Shown: positions 48,336-57,370 of the stretch, piece by piece
Position numbering within the stretch: position 1 is the stretch's first letter
How the letters are laid out: the number at the start of each line of letters is the position of its first letter
Origin: Massilia niastensis DSM 21313
GTDB lineage: Bacteria > Pseudomonadota > Gammaproteobacteria > Burkholderiales > Burkholderiaceae_D
Assembly: GCF_000382345.1 (NCBI RefSeq)
Contig: NZ_KB908100.1
Location: forward strand, 1 to 64,000
Length of the DNA stretch: 64,000 bases
Reading direction: 5' to 3'
The notes under the pieces: generated by a model
Database searches by the model: none
What the model saw: only the letters and a program-made list of their open reading frames with translations
Told to the model about the DNA's origin: nothing
Made by a program: the position numbers and the translations under genes

Positions 48336-48941
48336 CTATGGACGCAGCCAGCCGCGTCCGATCGGCAGCGCCAGCACCCGGCGGTAGACGGATTCGAGGG
48401 CCGGCAGCAGGCGCGCGCAGGCAGCCTGCGCCAGCGGCGTATATGCGGCCAGCGCCATCGCGCCCGAGACCAGCAGCGCACCGATCATGTCCTTTGGCCA
48501 GTGCACGCCGAGATACACCCGTGACCAGGCCACGACCAGCGCCAGCGGCAGCATCACCAGGCCCAGCCGGCGCGCCAGCGCCACCTGGCTGAAGGCCAGC
48601 ACCAGCGCCACCGACAGGATGCTGGTCGCGTGATCGCTCGGGAAGGAGCTGTCCGGGTCGTGGAACATGAAGGTGTGCCCGATCTCGGCCACGAAGGGCC
48701 TCGGGCTGTACCACAGGTGGCCGATCAGGCCGTTGAGCGCCAGGGCGCACAGCGCGGCCAGGAAGGCGCGCAGCGCCACTTCGCGGCCCGGCCCGGCGCC
48801 CGCCCACAGCAGCACCAGCGAGCACGGCACCATGAAGATCAGCCATTCGGCGGCGAACACGGCCCCCAGCAGGCGCCACCCGGCCAGTCCGGCATGGGCG
48901 TTCAGGGCCGCAAACAGCGTCAGGTTGAGGTGCTCGAACAT
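48336..48941 (-). CDS. PAP2-family phosphatase (undecaprenyl-diphosphatase-like)
   Basis: This 201-aa inner-membrane protein has about five helices and the three PAP2 motifs: a WYSPRPF-type motif 1 end, SSFPSDHAT (motif 2) and SRVYLGVHWPKD (motif 3). These enzymes dephosphorylate lipid pyrophosphates such as undecaprenyl-PP. Similar bacterial proteins (BcrC, LpxT or PgpB relatives) recycle the lipid carrier or edit lipid A. Its nearness to an LpxR-like gene hints at envelope modification. The ATG at 48941 gives a typical start (MFEHLNLTLF). Confidence 0.8.
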   Translation of the reverse strand: MFEHLNLTLFAALNAHAGLAGWRLLGAVFAAEWLIFMVPCSLVLLWAGAGPGREVALRAFLAALCALALNGLIGHLWYSPRPFVAEIGHTFMFHDPDSSFPSDHATSILSVALVLAFSQVALARRLGLVMLPLALVVAWSRVYLGVHWPKDMIGALLVSGAMALAAYTPLAQAACARLLPALESVYRRVLALPIGRGWLRP

Positions 48942-49055
48942 GGCTTTATCTCGTTCACTAATGATGAAAATATTACAACTTTCCATTAGCTTAGCCCATG
49001 CTTTTGTGCACACCTCAGAGCAAATGCAACAAATTGTGACAAAAAAATGACAGCC

Positions 49056-49370
49056 TCAGCGCCGGCTGCCCAGCTGCGCGAGCTCCTGCCGGCGTCCCAG
49101 TTTTTTCAGGCTCAGCTCGAGCAGGGTGTGCTCGCCGTCACGCAGCATGTTCCACTGGCTGAAATATTCGTGCACGGTCCGCCACGGCGGAAACGCCGGC
49201 GGCAGGCTGCGCCAGGGGGCGCCGGTGTGCAGGAAATACAGGATCGCGCAGAACACGTCGTACAGGTCGTGCTTGCGCGGACGCGTCTTGCGGCGCGCAG
49301 CCTCGAGCATGCTGCGCACGCTGTCAAACTGCTCGCGCGATATATCGCTCGGGAATATTGGACGCTCCAT
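49056..49370 (-). pseudogene. orphan IS5-like transposase N-terminal fragment
   Basis: The 104-aa product matches the N-terminal helix-turn-helix part of IS5-group transposases (DUF4096-like): FPSDISREQFDSVRSML, then an LYDVFCAILYFLHTGAPWR segment and WRTVHEYFSQW. The DDE catalytic part is missing, so it cannot transpose. It has an intact start, a GGAGG site and a stop, so it may still be made. No terminal inverted repeats or target duplication were found around it. It lies downstream of folE. Confidence 0.7.
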
Positions 49371-49375
49371 CGCGA

Positions 49376-49395
49376 CCTCCAAAACATCTTGGAGG
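49376..49395 (-). promoter_or_regulatory. hairpin sequestering the transposase-fragment ribosome site
   Basis: On the minus strand CCTCCAA pairs with TTGGAGG around a 6-nt loop, so the GGAGG Shine-Dalgarno sequence 6 bp before the ATG sits in the 3' arm. Read-through transcripts from folE would fold this way and block translation, as known for other transposase genes (inference). Confidence 0.5.
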
Positions 49396-49442
49396 GCGCA
49401 ATCCGGAACAGGTTCCCCCGGCGTGCACCGGGGGCGGGGGGC

Positions 49443-50021
49443 TTATGCGCCGCGGTCGTCGCGCGCCAGCGCCAGGAACTCGGTGCGCAGCGCGAGGTTC
49501 GGCTGCAGCTCGCCCAGCATGGCCGAGGTGATGGTCTCTTCGCCCTGCGTGCGGATGCCGCGGCTTTCCATGCACATGTGGCGGCACTTGATCACCACGC
49601 CGACCGCTTTCGGCTCCAGCACTTCCATCAGCGCGTTGGCGATCTGGATCGTCAGGCGCTCCTGCACCTGCAGGCGCTTGGCAAAGATGTCGACCAGGCG
49701 GGTCAGTTTCGACAGGCCGACGATCTTCCCGTTCGGCAAGTAGCCGACCGTGGCCCTGCCGAAGAAGGGCGCCAGGTGGTGTTCGCAATGGCTGTAGACC
49801 GGAATGCCGCGCACCACGATCAGCTCGTTGTATTCCTCGGCGCCATCCTCGAAGGCCTTGAGGACTTCCACCGGATCCTGGCCGTAGCCGGAAGTCCAGT
49901 GTTTCCACGCTTTCGCCACGCGCGCCGGCGTTTCGTGCAGGCCTGGACGGTCGGGATCTTCGCCAAGGCTGGCGAGCAGGCGGCGCCAGTCTTGTTCGGT
50001 GAAAGCATCTTTGTGAGACAT
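49443..50021 (-). CDS. folE: GTP cyclohydrolase I
   Basis: FolE converts GTP to dihydroneopterin triphosphate, the first step of folate synthesis. The 192-aa protein has the zinc and catalytic motifs: VYSHCEHHLAPF, KCRHMCMESRG and the substrate segment GYLPNGKIVGLSKL. The ATG at 50021 gives the family-length product. A GC-rich hairpin without a T-run follows the stop. Confidence 0.95.
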   Translation of the reverse strand: MSHKDAFTEQDWRRLLASLGEDPDRPGLHETPARVAKAWKHWTSGYGQDPVEVLKAFEDGAEEYNELIVVRGIPVYSHCEHHLAPFFGRATVGYLPNGKIVGLSKLTRLVDIFAKRLQVQERLTIQIANALMEVLEPKAVGVVIKCRHMCMESRGIRTQGEETITSAMLGELQPNLALRTEFLALARDDRGA

Positions 50022-50164
50022 GGTAAATCCTAAGAAAAACGATTGCCGCAAGTATATAGAAAATGCGGGAAGACGATCGGCTCGTGCCGATTTTTTGAGC
50101 AAGAACAATGCAGCGTTGCGGCAGAAGCCTAGCGTGGAAGGTGGTTTCTTCCCGGGAGAGCACC

Positions 50165-51100
50165 ATGTTCGGCAGCACCGTTCTCGAAGTCGCCATCGGC
50201 CTCGCATTCTGCTACGGCACGCTGGCGCTGGTCGTCAGCACGATCCAGGAAGCGCTTGCGGCGATGTTCGGCCTGCGCGCCAGGATGCTGCTCGACGGTA
50301 TCAAGCGCATGCTCGGCGATCCGCGCTTCGACGCGCTGGCGCGATCCCTGTACGCCCATCCGCTGGTCAATCCACAAGGAAGCGGCAGCGGCCACGACGG
50401 GCAGGCCGCCACGCCCGCCAGCCGCCCATCCTACATCGACCCGACGCATTTCGCGATCGCCCTGGTGGACAGCATCCGGCTCGGGCAGGCGGCGCTCGGC
50501 CCCGCCATCGCCGCGATTCCCGATCCACAGCTGCGGCGCACCCTGCAAGCCTTGCATGCGCGCGCCGGCGGCGACCTGCAGCGTTTCCAGGACGGCATCG
50601 CCAGCTGGTTCGACAATGGCATGGAACGCCTGTCGGGCGTCTACAAGCGGCGCCAGCTGCTGGTCTCCTGGCTTGTGTCGCTGCTGCTGGCGATCCTGCT
50701 GAACATCGACAGCATCCACCTGTTCCGCACGCTGTGGCAGCATCCCGCGCTGGCGGCGCAGATCAGCGCGGCGCCGGGCGCGCTGGACGCGGCCGCGCTG
50801 AACCAGTTGTGGGCCCTGCCGATCGGCTGGGCCAGCTTCCCGCCCGGCTTCGACCGCCAGTTTGCCCTGCAGGCCGCCGGCTGGCTGCTGACCGCCAGCA
50901 CCACGCTGTTCGGGGCGCCGTTCTGGTTCGACCTGCTGCAACGCGCGGTCAAGCTGCGCGGCACCGGCGCCAAGCCCGCGTCCGCGCGCCCGATGGCGGA
51001 ATCCCGGACACAGGAAATGCCGGGCGGCGACATGCCCGTTTGGGATGACTCCGCCAGCGCCACGACGGTACGGGAAGCAAGGCTCCCCGCGCAATCCTAG
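50165..51100 (+). CDS. membrane protein of unknown function
   Basis: This 311-aa protein has an N-terminal helix (VLEVAIGLAFCYGTLALVVS). A soluble segment with a Pro/Gly-rich stretch follows at about 75-100. A membrane helix near residues 160-180 (LLVSWLVSLLLAILLNID) and one near 240-260 come next, with a short acidic tail. I do not recognise a named family; similar proteins are annotated only as hypothetical. A GGGAGAG lies before the ATG at 50165. The gene overlaps the end of the convergent nudC by 4 bp. Confidence 0.65.
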   Translation: MFGSTVLEVAIGLAFCYGTLALVVSTIQEALAAMFGLRARMLLDGIKRMLGDPRFDALARSLYAHPLVNPQGSGSGHDGQAATPASRPSYIDPTHFAIALVDSIRLGQAALGPAIAAIPDPQLRRTLQALHARAGGDLQRFQDGIASWFDNGMERLSGVYKRRQLLVSWLVSLLLAILLNIDSIHLFRTLWQHPALAAQISAAPGALDAAALNQLWALPIGWASFPPGFDRQFALQAAGWLLTASTTLFGAPFWFDLLQRAVKLRGTGAKPASARPMAESRTQEMPGGDMPVWDDSASATTVREARLPAQS

Positions 51101-51918
51101 CGTCCCGGCGGACGGTGGGCGTCGACCAGGACGCTCGAGACCGACATCTGCGGCACGCGCTCGGGCCATGCGTCATCCGGACCGAACCAGCGCGCCTCGG
51201 CGATCTCGGTCTGGTCGACGCGGATCTCGCCGTCGAGGTAGTCGGCGGTGAAGGCCAGCATCAGCGAATGCGGGAACGGCCAGGACTGGCTGGCGAAGTA
51301 GCGCAGGTTCTGCACGCGCAGCCCGACTTCCTCGTATACCTCGCGATGGATCGCCTCTTCGACCGACTCGCCCGCCTCGAGGAAGCCGGCCAGCGGCACG
51401 AAGCGCTTGACCGGCGAAGCCAGGTGCATGGCGAGCAGTACGCTGTCGCCCTTGCGGATCAGGACCATCATCGCCGGCGAGATGCGCGGATAAGCCATGT
51501 GGCCGCAGTTCACGCACTTGAAGCAGCGCTCGCCCGCCGCCAGCACGGTGCCGCTGCCGCAGGCGCCGCAGAAGCGGTGGGTGCGCGCCCACTCGGCGAC
51601 CTGGGCTGCGCGTCCGGCCAGGCCCACCAGCTGCTCGTCCATTTCGCCGAACAGTGAACGCAGTCCCCGCCAGCCATAGCCTGGCGGCAGCGCCGGTTCC
51701 GCATCGAGCCAGCCGGTCTGGCAGTAGCGGCCATCCAGCAGGCCGAGCGGCTGCAGGCAGTCGGGCGCGGCGCCGATCTGGCCCAGCAGCGCCGCATCCG
51801 GCAAAGCCAGGCTGCCCTCGCGCACCAGCAGGCGTCCCTGGTGGAACAGGAAGCTCAGGGGTTCCGGATCGGAATGCGGCGCGAACAGCGGCGTGAAGGA
51901 GGCGGGTGTCTGGAGCAT
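51097..51918 (-). CDS. nudC: NAD(+) diphosphatase / decapping hydrolase NudC
   Basis: NudC hydrolyses NADH to NMNH and AMP and removes NAD caps from RNA. The 273-aa protein has the zinc ribbon CGACGSGTVLAAGERCFKC and CGHMAYPR, then the Nudix box GFLEAGESVEEAIHREVYEE and the NADH-specific signature SQSWPFPHSLM. All diagnostic features are present. It is monocistronic and converges with the membrane protein gene. Confidence 0.94.
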   Translation of the reverse strand: MLQTPASFTPLFAPHSDPEPLSFLFHQGRLLVREGSLALPDAALLGQIGAAPDCLQPLGLLDGRYCQTGWLDAEPALPPGYGWRGLRSLFGEMDEQLVGLAGRAAQVAEWARTHRFCGACGSGTVLAAGERCFKCVNCGHMAYPRISPAMMVLIRKGDSVLLAMHLASPVKRFVPLAGFLEAGESVEEAIHREVYEEVGLRVQNLRYFASQSWPFPHSLMLAFTADYLDGEIRVDQTEIAEARWFGPDDAWPERVPQMSVSSVLVDAHRPPGR

Positions 51919-52028
51919 GGCGGATCAGGTCGGGTTGGCTTCTCCCGATGATACCGTCTTTCGCGACAGCGCTCCGGCGCCGGCGCAGACCAGGACAGCC
52001 GCCCCGCCCCCTCTTCACGCATGGGAGA

Positions 52029-53189
52029 TTACTTGAGCAGACGGGTGCGGCTGGCGACCAGGGCGATCAGGATCGACAGGCCACCCACGTACGCGATTGC
52101 CGCCTGCATGCCGACGTAATGGGCGACGGCGCCGATCACCGGCGGGCCCATCAGGCTGCCGCTGTAGGCCATGCTGGCCACGCCTGCCAGGGCGATCGGG
52201 CCCTGGGCGCCGGCGGCGCTGAACACGAACGGGAACAGCAGGGCCAGGCCGAGGCCGGCGATGGCGAAGCCGCCCAGTGCGACGTAGGCGTTCGGCGCCA
52301 GCACCGCGAAGAACAGGCCGCTTGCCGAGACCAGCGAACCCAGGGTCACCAGGCGCTGGGCGCCGAAGCGCACTTTCAGCTTGTCGCCCACCAGGCGCGA
52401 CAGCAGCATCATGACCGAGAACGACGACAGGGCCAGCGGCGCCAGGCCGTCGGAGGCGCCGAAGTGCTCTTTCAGGAACACGCCGCTCCAGTCGGCGATG
52501 CTGCCTTCCGACATCGAACCCAGGAAGCCGAGCAGACCCAGCAGTGCCAGCGGCCCACGCGGCAGCGAGAACGGCTTCTTCTCGACCTGCTCCACGCCAT
52601 CCTCGGCCATCATCGAGTAGGCAGCCCACAGGACCAGGGCCAGCGGACCGGCCAGCATCACGAAGTGGGTAGCCGGTGCGATCTTCAGGCTGGCCATCAG
52701 GCTACCCAGGGTGGCGCCCGCCAGGCCGCCGGCGCAGCTGAGACCATGCAGGGTCGACAGTTCCGACTTGCCGCTTTCCTTTTCACGCCTGGTCGCGGAC
52801 GAGTTGATCGCGACGTCGAAGGTGCTGGCGGTGATGCCCAGGCCCAGGACCGCCAGCATCAGGCGCGGGACGGTCGGCGCCATGCCGATCGCCACCAGCA
52901 CGGCCAGCAGCGCCATGCCCGAGATCAGCATGGTCTTGCGGGCGCCGAAGCGGCCCATCAGGAAGGCCGAAATCGGGTACGACACCACGGCGCCGAGGCC
53001 GCCGCACAGCAGCACCATCGACAGCGCCGAGTGGGACACCTGGACACGTTCCGCCAGGGCGGGAATACGGCCCGCCCACGAACCCATGATCAGGCCGAAG
53101 AGCGTGAACAACACCGGCAGGGCATATTGCTGGGCTTGCGCGAGCGAAGAAGTACGCGCAGCGGAGACAGCGGTGACAGTAGAGTGCAT
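52029..53189 (-). CDS. MFS transporter (YbjJ-like)
   Basis: This 386-aa inner-membrane transporter has about twelve helices and resembles the YbjJ/sugar-efflux-like MFS group. It shows FTLFGLIMGSWAGRIPALAE in helix 1, a FLMGRFGARKTMLISG loop and the STLHGLSCAGGLAGA segment typical of this group. The substrate is unknown. No RBS stands out before the ATG at 53189. It is followed by a 532-bp gene-poor gap on the upstream side. Confidence 0.82.
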   Translation of the reverse strand: MHSTVTAVSAARTSSLAQAQQYALPVLFTLFGLIMGSWAGRIPALAERVQVSHSALSMVLLCGGLGAVVSYPISAFLMGRFGARKTMLISGMALLAVLVAIGMAPTVPRLMLAVLGLGITASTFDVAINSSATRREKESGKSELSTLHGLSCAGGLAGATLGSLMASLKIAPATHFVMLAGPLALVLWAAYSMMAEDGVEQVEKKPFSLPRGPLALLGLLGFLGSMSEGSIADWSGVFLKEHFGASDGLAPLALSSFSVMMLLSRLVGDKLKVRFGAQRLVTLGSLVSASGLFFAVLAPNAYVALGGFAIAGLGLALLFPFVFSAAGAQGPIALAGVASMAYSGSLMGPPVIGAVAHYVGMQAAIAYVGGLSILIALVASRTRLLK

Positions 53190-53721
53190 GGCGAAAAGTG
53201 TTAAATAGTTTGAGGCGTAAAGGAGTTGCCAGAACTTTTTTCACAGTCCGAACGTTCTTTAAATAATGACGTCAGGAAGCTGATGGACGGCAATTTTACG
53301 CAGAAAAATTCGCCGTGGGTTTTCCATGCGGAAAAAATTTTTGATCGTTGCATTGTACTGACGAAAGAATTGCAACTTCCTTGGCAGGGATGCACAAAAC
53401 CATTCAAATGCTGCAACAAGGAAACAATAAGAAGCCCGACAATAAAGACCGTTTGGCGATTTTATTGCTGGGTTACCGTAATTCGGAGGGAGGGGCGAAG
53501 CACGATCTTGCACCGCAACATGGGCGCAAATCCTTGGTGCAATAGAAAGGTTTTCCGGCTAGTCGCTATCAGCCGAATAATGCTGGAGAGAAAAAAGGAA
53601 GCCGCGCATATTGCGGCTGAGAAGAATTGATGGACCGGTATGTGCGTCCGCGCCCGATCCTTGAATTGTGAAATATATGTGCAGCACGCGGCACTGATCG
53701 GTTCGAACAGCGCCGCCCAAT
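53190..53721. other. 532-bp intergenic region, lower GC, no gene recognised
   Basis: The stretch is visibly A/T-richer than its surroundings. Short open frames exist on both strands but show no family signature, good RBS or codon pattern. It should contain the promoter of the MFS gene (about 53190-53290) and it contains the VOC gene terminator at its right end. Confidence 0.5.
53591..53618 (-). terminator. rho-independent terminator of the VOC gene
   Basis: On the minus strand AGCCGC pairs with GCGGCT around a 7-nt loop, followed by TCC and six T. It lies about 105 bp after the VOC protein stop. Confidence 0.7.
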
Positions 53722-54087
53722 CTATTGCATCGAATGCAAGCCAATCATGTTGCCTTCGGTATCGCTGACCAGGGCGATGTAGCCATATTGTCCGATCGAG
53801 AATTTTTCCTTATCGACCTTGCCGCCAGCCCCGGCAGCCATTGCCGCCGCGTCCGCACAATCCTCGCAACTGAAATACACCAGCACGCTGTTGCCGCCGG
53901 AAGCGAAGCCTGGCATCCGCACCAGGGCGCCGGGAGCGCCATAGGCATCCGGCTGCATCGGGAAACCCCACATCTCGAGATCGGGTGTTTCCATGCGCTG
54001 CAACTGCACCTTGAACACTGTCTCGTAGAAAGCCTTGGCGCGGGCCATGTCCTGCACATAGATCTCGAACCATCCAACTGGATTCAT
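53722..54087 (-). CDS. VOC-family (glyoxalase-like) protein
   Basis: This 121-aa single VOC module (FEIYVQDMARAKAFYETVF and then LVSDTEGNMIGLHS) would form dimers with a metal or ligand pocket. Similar proteins (PhnB-like or glyoxalase-like) are common and mostly uncharacterised. AGGAGG lies 9 bp before the ATG at 54087. An ATG three codons upstream would leave no spacing to that site, so the inner start is chosen. Confidence 0.78.
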   Translation of the reverse strand: MNPVGWFEIYVQDMARAKAFYETVFKVQLQRMETPDLEMWGFPMQPDAYGAPGALVRMPGFASGGNSVLVYFSCEDCADAAAMAAGAGGKVDKEKFSIGQYGYIALVSDTEGNMIGLHSMQ

Positions 54088-54247
54088 GATTGGCATCCTC
54101 CTGATCGATTACGCCGCATGCGGGGCGCCGCGTCGCTGGCGACGGACCGGCCGGGCGCTCGGCCGTCTCAATGGCAGCCCTCTACCTTGCTGCATTATGG
54201 ACCGCGGTGCCCGCCACGGCACGCCTATCCGACGCTGCGCCACAGCG

Positions 54248-54271
54248 CAGAAAGGCCGCCCGAAGGCGGCC
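54248..54271 (-). terminator. terminator of the esterase gene
   Basis: On the minus strand GGCCGCC, a TTCG tetraloop and GGCGGCC are followed by TTTCT. It begins 42 bp after the esterase stop. Confidence 0.75.
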
Positions 54272-54312
54272 ACGCACAGCAGGACCAGGCAAGCGCCAGG
54301 GCTGAAGCAGGA

Positions 54313-55338
54313 TTACTTGCTCAGGTGCTTCTTCAGTTCGGTACCGGCCTGCAGGACCTGGGAACGGACACCCGGCACCGTGGCCAGCGGGTTGAGCAGG
54401 CCGAAGTCATGGATCATGCCGTTGTAGCGGGTGACGGTCACATCCACGCCTGCCTGGTCGAGCTTGCGGCCGTAGGCTTCGCCTTCGTCACGCAGCACGT
54501 CGAACTCGGCGGTCTGGATCAGCGCCGGCGGCAAGCCCTTCAGCTGCGACAGGCTGGCCTGGAGCGGCGAGGCGGTGATCTCCTTGCGCTTGGCGGCGTC
54601 AAGCGTGTAGTTATCCCAGAACCATTTCATCATATTCCTGGTCAGGAAATGGCCTTGCGCGAACTGCTGGTAGGAGGCGGTGTCGAAGTTGGCGTCGGTC
54701 ACCGGCCACATCAGCACCTGGTAGCGCAGCTTCGGCTCGCCCTTGTCCTTGGCCATCAGGGTCAGGGCCGCGGCCATGTTGCCGCCGACGCTGTTGCCGG
54801 CCACGGCCAGGCGAGTGCCGTCGATATGCAGTTCCTTGCCGTTCTTCGCGACCCATTTGGTGGCGGCATAGATCTCGTTGATCGCCACCCCATAGCCGGC
54901 TTCCGGCGAACGGGTGTAGTCGACGAACACGGCCACCGCCCCCGAGCTCTCGACCAGGTCGCGCACCAGGCGCTCGTGGGTCGGATAATCGCCCAGCACC
55001 CAGCCGCCGCCGTGGACGAACATGAAGGCCGGGAGTTCGCCCTTCCTGCCTGCCGGGCGCACGATCTTCAGCTTGATCTGCCTGCCGTCGACCGTGATCA
55101 CCTTGTCCGACACCTCGGCTTTCGGCAGGTCGACCTTCACGCTTTTCTGGGCGCCTTCCAGCACCGCGCGGGCCTCGGCCGGCGTCAGCTGTTCCATCGG
55201 CTTGCCGCCGCCGGCTTCGAGGGCGTTCAGGAATTCCTGGGTGCGGCGCTCCACGCCGGGCCCGCCGGCTGCCGCCGAGGCGACGCCATAAGTGATTGCC
55301 AGGGTTGCCGCGACGACTGCCTTGCTCAGCTTGCTCAT
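54313..55338 (-). CDS. exported alpha/beta hydrolase (HSL-type esterase)
   Basis: This 341-aa protein has a signal peptide (about 1-24, ending near GVASAAAG), then an esterase fold of the hormone-sensitive-lipase group. The oxyanion motif is HGGGWVLGD, the nucleophile elbow is GNSVGG, the acid lies near TAEFDVLRDEG and the His is in MIHDFGLL. It would hydrolyse short-chain esters in the periplasm. It lies 190 bp downstream of ohr on the same strand, with its own copy of the 18-bp operator in between, so it is probably induced with ohr. Confidence 0.82.
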   Translation of the reverse strand: MSKLSKAVVAATLAITYGVASAAAGGPGVERRTQEFLNALEAGGGKPMEQLTPAEARAVLEGAQKSVKVDLPKAEVSDKVITVDGRQIKLKIVRPAGRKGELPAFMFVHGGGWVLGDYPTHERLVRDLVESSGAVAVFVDYTRSPEAGYGVAINEIYAATKWVAKNGKELHIDGTRLAVAGNSVGGNMAAALTLMAKDKGEPKLRYQVLMWPVTDANFDTASYQQFAQGHFLTRNMMKWFWDNYTLDAAKRKEITASPLQASLSQLKGLPPALIQTAEFDVLRDEGEAYGRKLDQAGVDVTVTRYNGMIHDFGLLNPLATVPGVRSQVLQAGTELKKHLSK

Positions 55339-55455
55339 GATCTTCCTGCCTTTCTACGTATCGGGATCGGGTGGCCAGCGCCGCCGACATGGGCGCCTTG
55401 GCCGGGTTCACTGCAAAAACGATGTATTGCGAAAGCAATCAGTCTATCCAGCGAT

Positions 55456-55473
55456 TAAATAGCGCACTATTTA
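55456..55473. promoter_or_regulatory. OhrR-like operator, copy 1 (esterase promoter)
   Basis: The site is an 18-bp near-perfect palindrome, TAAATAG, CGCA, CTATTTA, 118 bp upstream of the esterase start and downstream of the ohr stop. The same motif lies before ohr. Confidence 0.65.
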
Positions 55474-55528
55474 TATGGAAGGCCAACCGGACTGCTGCCC
55501 TCCCCCGGTCGCCCGGGAGAGTCTTGCC

Positions 55529-55954
55529 TTAGACCAGTTGCAGGGTCACGTCGATATTGCCGCGGGTGGCATTCGAGTACGGGCACACGATGTGGGCGCG
55601 GTCGACCAGGGCCTGGGCTTCGTCAGCCGGCACGCCCGGCAGGCTGATCTTCAGGACCACTTCGATGCCGAAGCCGGTCGGGATCGGGCCGATGCCGACT
55701 TCGCCTTCCACCGACACGTCCGGCGAGATCTTCAGCTTGTCGCGTGCGGCGACGAATTTCATCGCGCCCAGGAAGCAGGCCGAGTAGCCGGCTGCGAACA
55801 GCTGTTCCGGGTTAGTGCCTTCCAGGCCATTGCCGCCCAGTTCCTTCGGGGTGGTCAGCTTGACGTCCAGCACGCCGTCCGACGAGATGGCGCGGCCTTC
55901 ACGGCCACCGGTGGCTTTGGCGGATGCGCGGTAGAGGACTTTTTCGACTGCCAT
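55529..55954 (-). CDS. ohr: organic hydroperoxide resistance protein Ohr
   Basis: Ohr reduces organic and lipid hydroperoxides through a Cys pair. The 141-aa protein has the peroxidatic Cys60 in GYSACFLGA and the resolving Cys124 in [13 protein letters not shown]. Family signatures are intact. AAGGAG lies 7 bp before the ATG. Two copies of the 18-bp palindrome lie upstream, consistent with control by a MarR-type OhrR repressor. No ohrR gene is present in the window, which is unusual because the pair is often adjacent. Confidence 0.95.
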   Translation of the reverse strand: MAVEKVLYRASAKATGGREGRAISSDGVLDVKLTTPKELGGNGLEGTNPEQLFAAGYSACFLGAMKFVAARDKLKISPDVSVEGEVGIGPIPTGFGIEVVLKISLPGVPADEAQALVDRAHIVCPYSNATRGNIDVTLQLV

Positions 55955-56004
55955 GGTATGACTCCTTATCAGGTGCGGACACTTCCGCTGGATTAATTCG
56001 CTAT

Positions 56005-56022
56005 TAGATAGCGCACTATTTA
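56005..56022. promoter_or_regulatory. OhrR-like operator, copy 2 (ohr promoter)
   Basis: TAGATAGCGCACTATTTA, one base different from copy 1, lies 50 bp upstream of ohr. It overlaps the TATC/TAAT-like -10 region on the minus strand. Confidence 0.65.
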
Positions 56023-56130
56023 AATACTACATCTACTCTCTTGCCCTAGGCCTGACTCTCCCTGGGGACCAGCCTGCCTGGTGCTGCCGGCTTCGCTGAA
56101 CCTCGTTCATCGCTGCCATGGACTGCATAT

Positions 56131-56148
56131 TAAATCGTGCGCTATTCA
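56131..56148. promoter_or_regulatory. OhrR-like operator, copy 3 (inverted, distal)
   Basis: TAAATCGTGCGCTATTCA is the motif in opposite orientation, with two differences from copy 1. It lies 176 bp upstream of ohr and 95 bp beyond the LacI gene stop. It could be an auxiliary operator for ohr. Confidence 0.45.
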
Positions 56149-56242
56149 ATTGCAAGCTACTTGTGTAACAAGATGTTACAGGAAGCGAGACGAAGCGGCG
56201 GACGCGGGTTGAGCAGGATCGGATTTCAGTGAAAATCCCGGC

Positions 56243-57253
56243 TCAGATCAGGCGCACCGATTCGCGCACGATCAGGCTCAGCGATGGCACGTCGACCGGC
56301 GGCTGCTCATGCCCCAGCATCGACAGCATCATGCGGCCGATGCCGATCCCGGCCTCGTACAGCGGCTGGCGCACCGTGGTCAGCGGCGGGGTCGTGTACA
56401 TGGAGCTGTGCAGGTCGTCGAAGCCGACGATCGAAATGTCGTCCGGCACCCGGATATTGCGGCGGTACAGCGCCAGCCGCGCGCCGTAGGCGGTCAGGTC
56501 GTTGCTCGCGAAGATCGCGGTGAAGCGCTGGTGCGCCGCCAGCAGCTGGTTCACCGCCAGCAGGCCACCCGATTCCTGGAAGTCGCCCGCCACCACCAGG
56601 TTCGGATCGACCTCGATCCGGTGTTTCGCCAGGGTGTCGTAGTAACCCGCCAGGCGCGCGCGGGCGTCGCCGTGGTCGGCCGGGCCGGTGATGATGGCGA
56701 TGCGCCGGTGGCCCTGCTTGACCAGGAATTCGACCGCATCGCAGGCGCCGCGGTAGTTGTCGAGGCAAAAGCCGAGCATGCGCTCGCCCTTGATCTTGCG
56801 CCCGAAGGCCACGATCGGCACCCGCTTCGAAAAATCGAGGATCTGCTGGTCGCTCATGTTACCGGTCAGGATGGCCACGCCATCGACGCGGCGCCCGATC
56901 AGGAGCTCGACGCGCTCGGCTTCCTCGTCCGCATGCCAGTGGCCGCTCATGATCAGGAGCGCATAACCCGAGTCCTTGACGGCATCCTCGATGCCGACCA
57001 TCGCCCGGTTGAAGTAGCCGCTCTCGAGCGCCTGGGTCAGCACGCCGATGGTGCGGGTGCTGCCCATCTTCAGGCTCTGCGCCAGGCGGTTCGGCTTGTA
57101 CTGCAGTTCGTCGATGACGCGCTCGATGGTCTTGCGCTTGTCGTCCGAAACCTTGGCGGTACCGTTCAGGAAGCGCGACACCGTGGCGGGAGAAACGCCG
57201 GCCGCACTGGCGACCTGGTACAGGGTAGTGGTGGTGCTCTCGGCGTTTTTCAT
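56243..57253 (-). CDS. LacI-family transcriptional regulator of the beta-glucan locus
   Basis: This 336-aa repressor has the N-terminal LacI helix-turn-helix and hinge (LYQVASAAGVSPATVSRFLNG, then an LAQSLKMG hinge). A periplasmic-binding-protein-like sugar domain follows (about 65-336), with SIVGFDD and the C-terminal dimer region. The ATG at 57253 gives the family start; 21 in-frame upstream codons are unlikely. It is divergent from the TonB receptor, and two palindromes with the central CG expected for LacI-family operators lie at that receptor's promoter. The inducer is probably cellobiose or a related beta-glucoside (inference from neighbours). Confidence 0.9.
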   Translation of the reverse strand: MKNAESTTTTLYQVASAAGVSPATVSRFLNGTAKVSDDKRKTIERVIDELQYKPNRLAQSLKMGSTRTIGVLTQALESGYFNRAMVGIEDAVKDSGYALLIMSGHWHADEEAERVELLIGRRVDGVAILTGNMSDQQILDFSKRVPIVAFGRKIKGERMLGFCLDNYRGACDAVEFLVKQGHRRIAIITGPADHGDARARLAGYYDTLAKHRIEVDPNLVVAGDFQESGGLLAVNQLLAAHQRFTAIFASNDLTAYGARLALYRRNIRVPDDISIVGFDDLHSSMYTTPPLTTVRQPLYEAGIGIGRMMLSMLGHEQPPVDVPSLSLIVRESVRLI

Positions 57254-57370
57254 GAAGTGGTCGCGATGCCTGGCGGCTGCCAATGTTGTCCAGAGTATAT
57301 CACGCAGCTTTTTCACTCCCTCAGCGGTCGGCAGGCTGCGCCAGCCATGCAGCCTACCATTTCCGGACGC

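Noticed and set aside
53226..53630. A 134-codon frame in the gap after the MFS gene
   Set aside because: It has no good ribosome site, no family signature and unusual composition, and it overlaps the VOC terminator.
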